A stretch of 15,512 nt of DNA from contig WTCK01000148.1 in NCBI GenBank assembly GCA_013138615.1, positions 1 to 15,512 of the forward strand, in the 5' to 3' direction. The translations under genes were made by a program, and so were the position numbers. This DNA is from Candidatus Thorarchaeota archaeon (GTDB lineage: Archaea; Asgardarchaeota; Thorarchaeia; Thorarchaeales; Thorarchaeaceae). Of this stretch, positions 13,484 through 15,512 are shown piece after piece. Position 1 is the stretch's first letter. Each line of letters starts with the position of its first letter. A model generated the notes under the pieces. The model searched no databases, was not told the origin of the DNA, and saw only the letters and a list, made by a program, of their open reading frames with translations.

Positions 13484-13548
13484 TTCGACAAGCCAGCCCA
13501 GTTTGTCGGAGATGGCGCACTGATTTCCCAACAGTGCACTCGTCGTCT

Positions 13549-14463
13549 TCAAGCTTGAGGGGCTGTTTTACGAATTTTCTGAGCGATTATGACACCAATG
13601 ATAGTCAAGGCGCCGCCTACGAGTTGAAGAGCAAATAGCGGCTCGCCAAGGACGAGGAACGCCATTAACACACCCCACACGGTTATCAGATTCAGCGCAA
13701 TCTGTACTCTGGAAGCTTCAATGTGATTCATTGCATTGTAATACAGGACGAATGCTAGTGCAGTATTCACAACCCCCACCCAGAGAATGATTGCCCAGAC
13801 ACTCGCGCTCAGCCGCAGTATTACGGTTATGTCCTCCGTGAATGCTGCAGAAAGCCAGATGAAAGGCACAGCAAATAGGGTGCTGTATAGAGTGAGTGAA
13901 ACAGCGTCAACTGATTTAACCGCCATTTTGCCTGCTATTCCGTTAACCGCGAACAGAAATGTAGATACTATCACAATTGCATTGCCCAGCAGGCGCAGGG
14001 GACCAAAAGCATCATCAAGTGGCGTGCCACCGAGGACGATCAGCCCCACACCAATGGCCGCTAGAAAGAGGCCTCCTATCTTCTCACTAGTTATCTTCTC
14101 CTTCAGAACTGGAGCGGCTATCAAAACTGCGAATACAGGGCTCATGCTCAGGAGTAGTATGGTTTCGCCTGCTGTTGTCATACTTAATCCAATGTATTGC
14201 AGCACTTGGGAAAGAAATGGACCCGTGAGTCCAGCGAGTAGGATGATTCGCCAGTTGCTCCTAATATCTCCACGCAGCCTCGACCGGCGCCTAGACATGT
14301 AAACAGCTACAATGAGAAAGGGGCAAGCGATAGTGTAACGTAGCGCAACGAAGATGATGGGAGTCAATCCTTCCATGAAAGCGATTTTTGCAAGGATGAG
14401 AGAAGATGCCCACGCCACTGTGATAAGACATATTGTAAGCCATGCCGCAGTAGACTTGATCAT
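13549..14463 (-). CDS. EamA/DMT-superfamily membrane transporter
   Basis: A 304-aa protein made of two EamA repeats (about residues 5-145 and 157-295), with about ten hydrophobic helices in total. Typical segments are VAWASSLILAKIAF in helix 1, FVALRYTIACPFLIV, the conserved GLSMTTAGETILLLSMSPVF between helices 3 and 4, and the second-repeat counterpart ASRVQIALNLITVWGVL...GEPL. Family members move metabolites such as amino acids, nucleosides or toxic compounds; the substrate cannot be read from sequence. GAGGA lies about 7 nt before the ATG. It sits 143 bases after rps7, where many archaea have fusA, and has a possible promoter of its own (TTTTAGAG near 14536-14543, minus strand). Confidence 0.92.
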   Translation of the reverse strand: MIKSTAAWLTICLITVAWASSLILAKIAFMEGLTPIIFVALRYTIACPFLIVAVYMSRRRSRLRGDIRSNWRIILLAGLTGPFLSQVLQYIGLSMTTAGETILLLSMSPVFAVLIAAPVLKEKITSEKIGGLFLAAIGVGLIVLGGTPLDDAFGPLRLLGNAIVIVSTFLFAVNGIAGKMAVKSVDAVSLTLYSTLFAVPFIWLSAAFTEDITVILRLSASVWAIILWVGVVNTALAFVLYYNAMNHIEASRVQIALNLITVWGVLMAFLVLGEPLFALQLVGGALTIIGVIIAQKIRKTAPQA

Positions 14464-14606
14464 CTCTTGTTCCTCGTCAGGTTCCGCACTTGCACATTGA
14501 ATGCATCAACTGGAATCTATCTCTCTGATAAGGCTCTCTAAAATCGTTGAGAGATGCAGCATCAATTCTGTTGATACAGGATGATGATACAAGGTCGGTG
14601 AAAACA

Positions 14607-15269
14607 CTACCTTGCTGAACGAGCCACTCTCTCGCGCTCTTCCTTTCTGGAAATTCCATAGCTTCCAGAATCGCCCTTGTAAGCAAGAAGCAGCTCATCG
14701 ACGATACATTCCTCGAACGATTTGGCGTTCTTGTGCGAGGAACGAACTGCGCCTACAGCGAGGTACTTCAAAGCGAGGTCAATCCTGCGCTGGGGAGCAA
14801 CGTCTACTGAACGAGGATATGCCATTCCACCATAGGAGATTCGTGTCGTTTCCTCGGAAGGAGCAGTATTTTCGATAGCAGTCACAAGAACTTGGATTGG
14901 ATTGAGGCCAGTTCTGAAATTAATAATTTTAAAGACTCGTTTGACCACGCTGATTGTGCGAGTTTTCTTGCCTGCGGTTCTGCCAGTGCGTGTCTTCTTA
15001 TCTTTGCGCCGTCCTGCATTGAGTAGTTTGTTCACAAAACGCTCCACAATAGGTACATTGCTCTTATGGAAGCGCTTGTGGCTGTGTCTTCCTGCTGTAT
15101 GCGGAATCAGGACAGATCTAAGAGATATGTATCGGGCAAGACCAACATCCTTGACTTGGACTACTGTGGAATCCCATTTACCAAACAATAGAAAATCAGG
15201 CGTGGCTCCAGGTAGGCTTGGCGCCTTCGGCTCTTCTTGGACTGGTGCATCAGTTTTTTCTTCAGCCAT
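14607..15269 (-). CDS. rps7: Small ribosomal subunit protein uS7
   Basis: A 220-aa archaeal-type uS7 that organises the 30S head. The first 25 residues are an acidic/Pro-rich extension (EEKTDAPVQEEPKAP). The family body follows: GRHSHKRFHKSNVPIVERFVNKL, NPIQVLVTAIENTAPSEET, RISYGGMAYPRSVDVAPQRR and the C-terminal GISRKEERERVARSAR. ATG 15269 is chosen over GTG 15278, because that GTG is itself part of AGGTGA, the Shine-Dalgarno sequence 5 nt before the ATG. It starts 9 bases after the rps12 stop, so the two are one operon. Confidence 0.96.
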   Translation of the reverse strand: MAEEKTDAPVQEEPKAPSLPGATPDFLLFGKWDSTVVQVKDVGLARYISLRSVLIPHTAGRHSHKRFHKSNVPIVERFVNKLLNAGRRKDKKTRTGRTAGKKTRTISVVKRVFKIINFRTGLNPIQVLVTAIENTAPSEETTRISYGGMAYPRSVDVAPQRRIDLALKYLAVGAVRSSHKNAKSFEECIVDELLLAYKGDSGSYGISRKEERERVARSAR

Positions 15270-15278
15270 CTTTGTCAC

Positions 15279-15512
15279 CTAACGAATTGGTTTCTCGGCC
15301 TTGCCGTAGATAAGAGACTCAAGGGAAACGCCGTTTACTGCATTCACTTTCCAGCGTACACCTGGTATGTCGCCCATGGCTCCTCCCATTGCGCCCCCAA
15401 TGCCCTCGACAATGACTTCGTCGTGTTCATCGATGTACTTGAGCCCACCATCGCCCGGTATGAATGCGGTAATCTGTTTGCCGTTCTTAGAGAGCTGAAT
15501 CCTAACGGCCTT
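15279..15512 (-). CDS. rps12: Small ribosomal subunit protein uS12, C-terminal part
   Basis: The minus strand is open from the window edge to a TAG at 15281-15279, giving the last 77 residues of uS12. Diagnostic segments are [45 protein letters not shown] and NGVSLESL, with the archaeal C-terminus EKPIR. Archaeal uS12 is about 145 aa, so roughly half lies outside the window. It is upstream of rps7, the usual str-operon order. Confidence 0.96.
   Translation of the reverse strand, partial: KAVRIQLSKNGKQITAFIPGDGGLKYIDEHDEVIVEGIGGAMGGAMGDIPGVRWKVNAVNGVSLESLIYGKAEKPIR

Noticed and set aside
13484..13540. Two inverted repeats upstream of the EF-1A TATA box
   Set aside because: They have short 6-bp stems without a T-run; they could be the DMT gene 3' end or chance, so not called as a terminator.
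14902..15282. Plus-strand ORF of 126 codons opposite rps7
   Set aside because: It is the antisense shadow of rps7, a certain gene.
1..15512. CRISPR arrays, insertion sequences, attachment sites, defence genes
   Set aside because: No regularly spaced repeats, transposase or integrase motifs, or terminal inverted repeats were seen; the window is core chromosome.

Overview
The window is archaeal chromosome, dense with information-processing genes. The evidence is direct: archaeal/eukaryotic-type ribosomal proteins (eL18, eL8/L7Ae, eS28, eL24), RNA polymerase subunits Rpo3/RpoD and Rpo10/RpoN, aIF5B, EF-1A, glycerol-1-phosphate dehydrogenase for archaeal lipids, the archaeal mevalonate branch, TATA boxes about 25-30 bases upstream of inferred transcript starts, an archaeal SRP RNA and an intron-bearing tRNA-Ser. 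EF-1A carries the 11-residue GEFEAG insertion known from TACK archaea, Asgard archaea and eukaryotes, which argues against a euryarchaeon. An Arf-like small GTPase and a 15.5K-like loop in L7Ae make an Asgard lineage (for example Thorarchaeia) my best guess. That is an inference, not a proof. No mobile element, CRISPR array or prophage was seen.

Layout. 1-2053 (+): end of a UbiD-family decarboxylase, then phosphomevalonate dehydratase large and small subunits with overlapping stops and starts. Together they convert mevalonate 5-phosphate to isopentenyl phosphate. 2061-4960 (-): rpoD, rpl18e, rpl13, rps9, rpoN, rps2 as one tight operon, preceded by a TATA box and a leader of about 100 nt. 5155-5652 (-): small GTPase, divergent from egsA (5839-6831, +). 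6941-7805 (+): rpl7ae, rps28e, rpl24e, with a textbook kink-turn over the rpl7ae Shine-Dalgarno sequence. 7863-8534 (-): ndk, inverted inside the normally co-directional L7ae-S28e-L24e-ndk-infB cluster and carrying a long C-terminal extension. 8669-10450 (+): aIF5B.

10503 to about 10817 (+): SRP 7S RNA gene. 10870-11652 (-): two tandem, mutually homologous small membrane proteins of unknown function. 11791-11905 (+): tRNA-Ser(GCU) with a probable 30-nt intron. 12067-13398 (-): EF-1A with its own promoter, 5' stem-loop and terminator. 13549-14463 (-): EamA/DMT transporter, sitting where other archaeal str operons have fusA. 14607-15512 (-): rps7 and the C-terminal part of rps12.

The window therefore joins translation/transcription machinery with two steps of archaeal membrane-lipid biosynthesis. 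The strongest new-looking signal is the L7Ae kink-turn leader. Next come the SRP RNA with a non-canonical helix 8 tip, the EF-1A start region, the extended and inverted ndk, and the duplicated membrane-protein pair. I found no clear novel defence or metabolic system.
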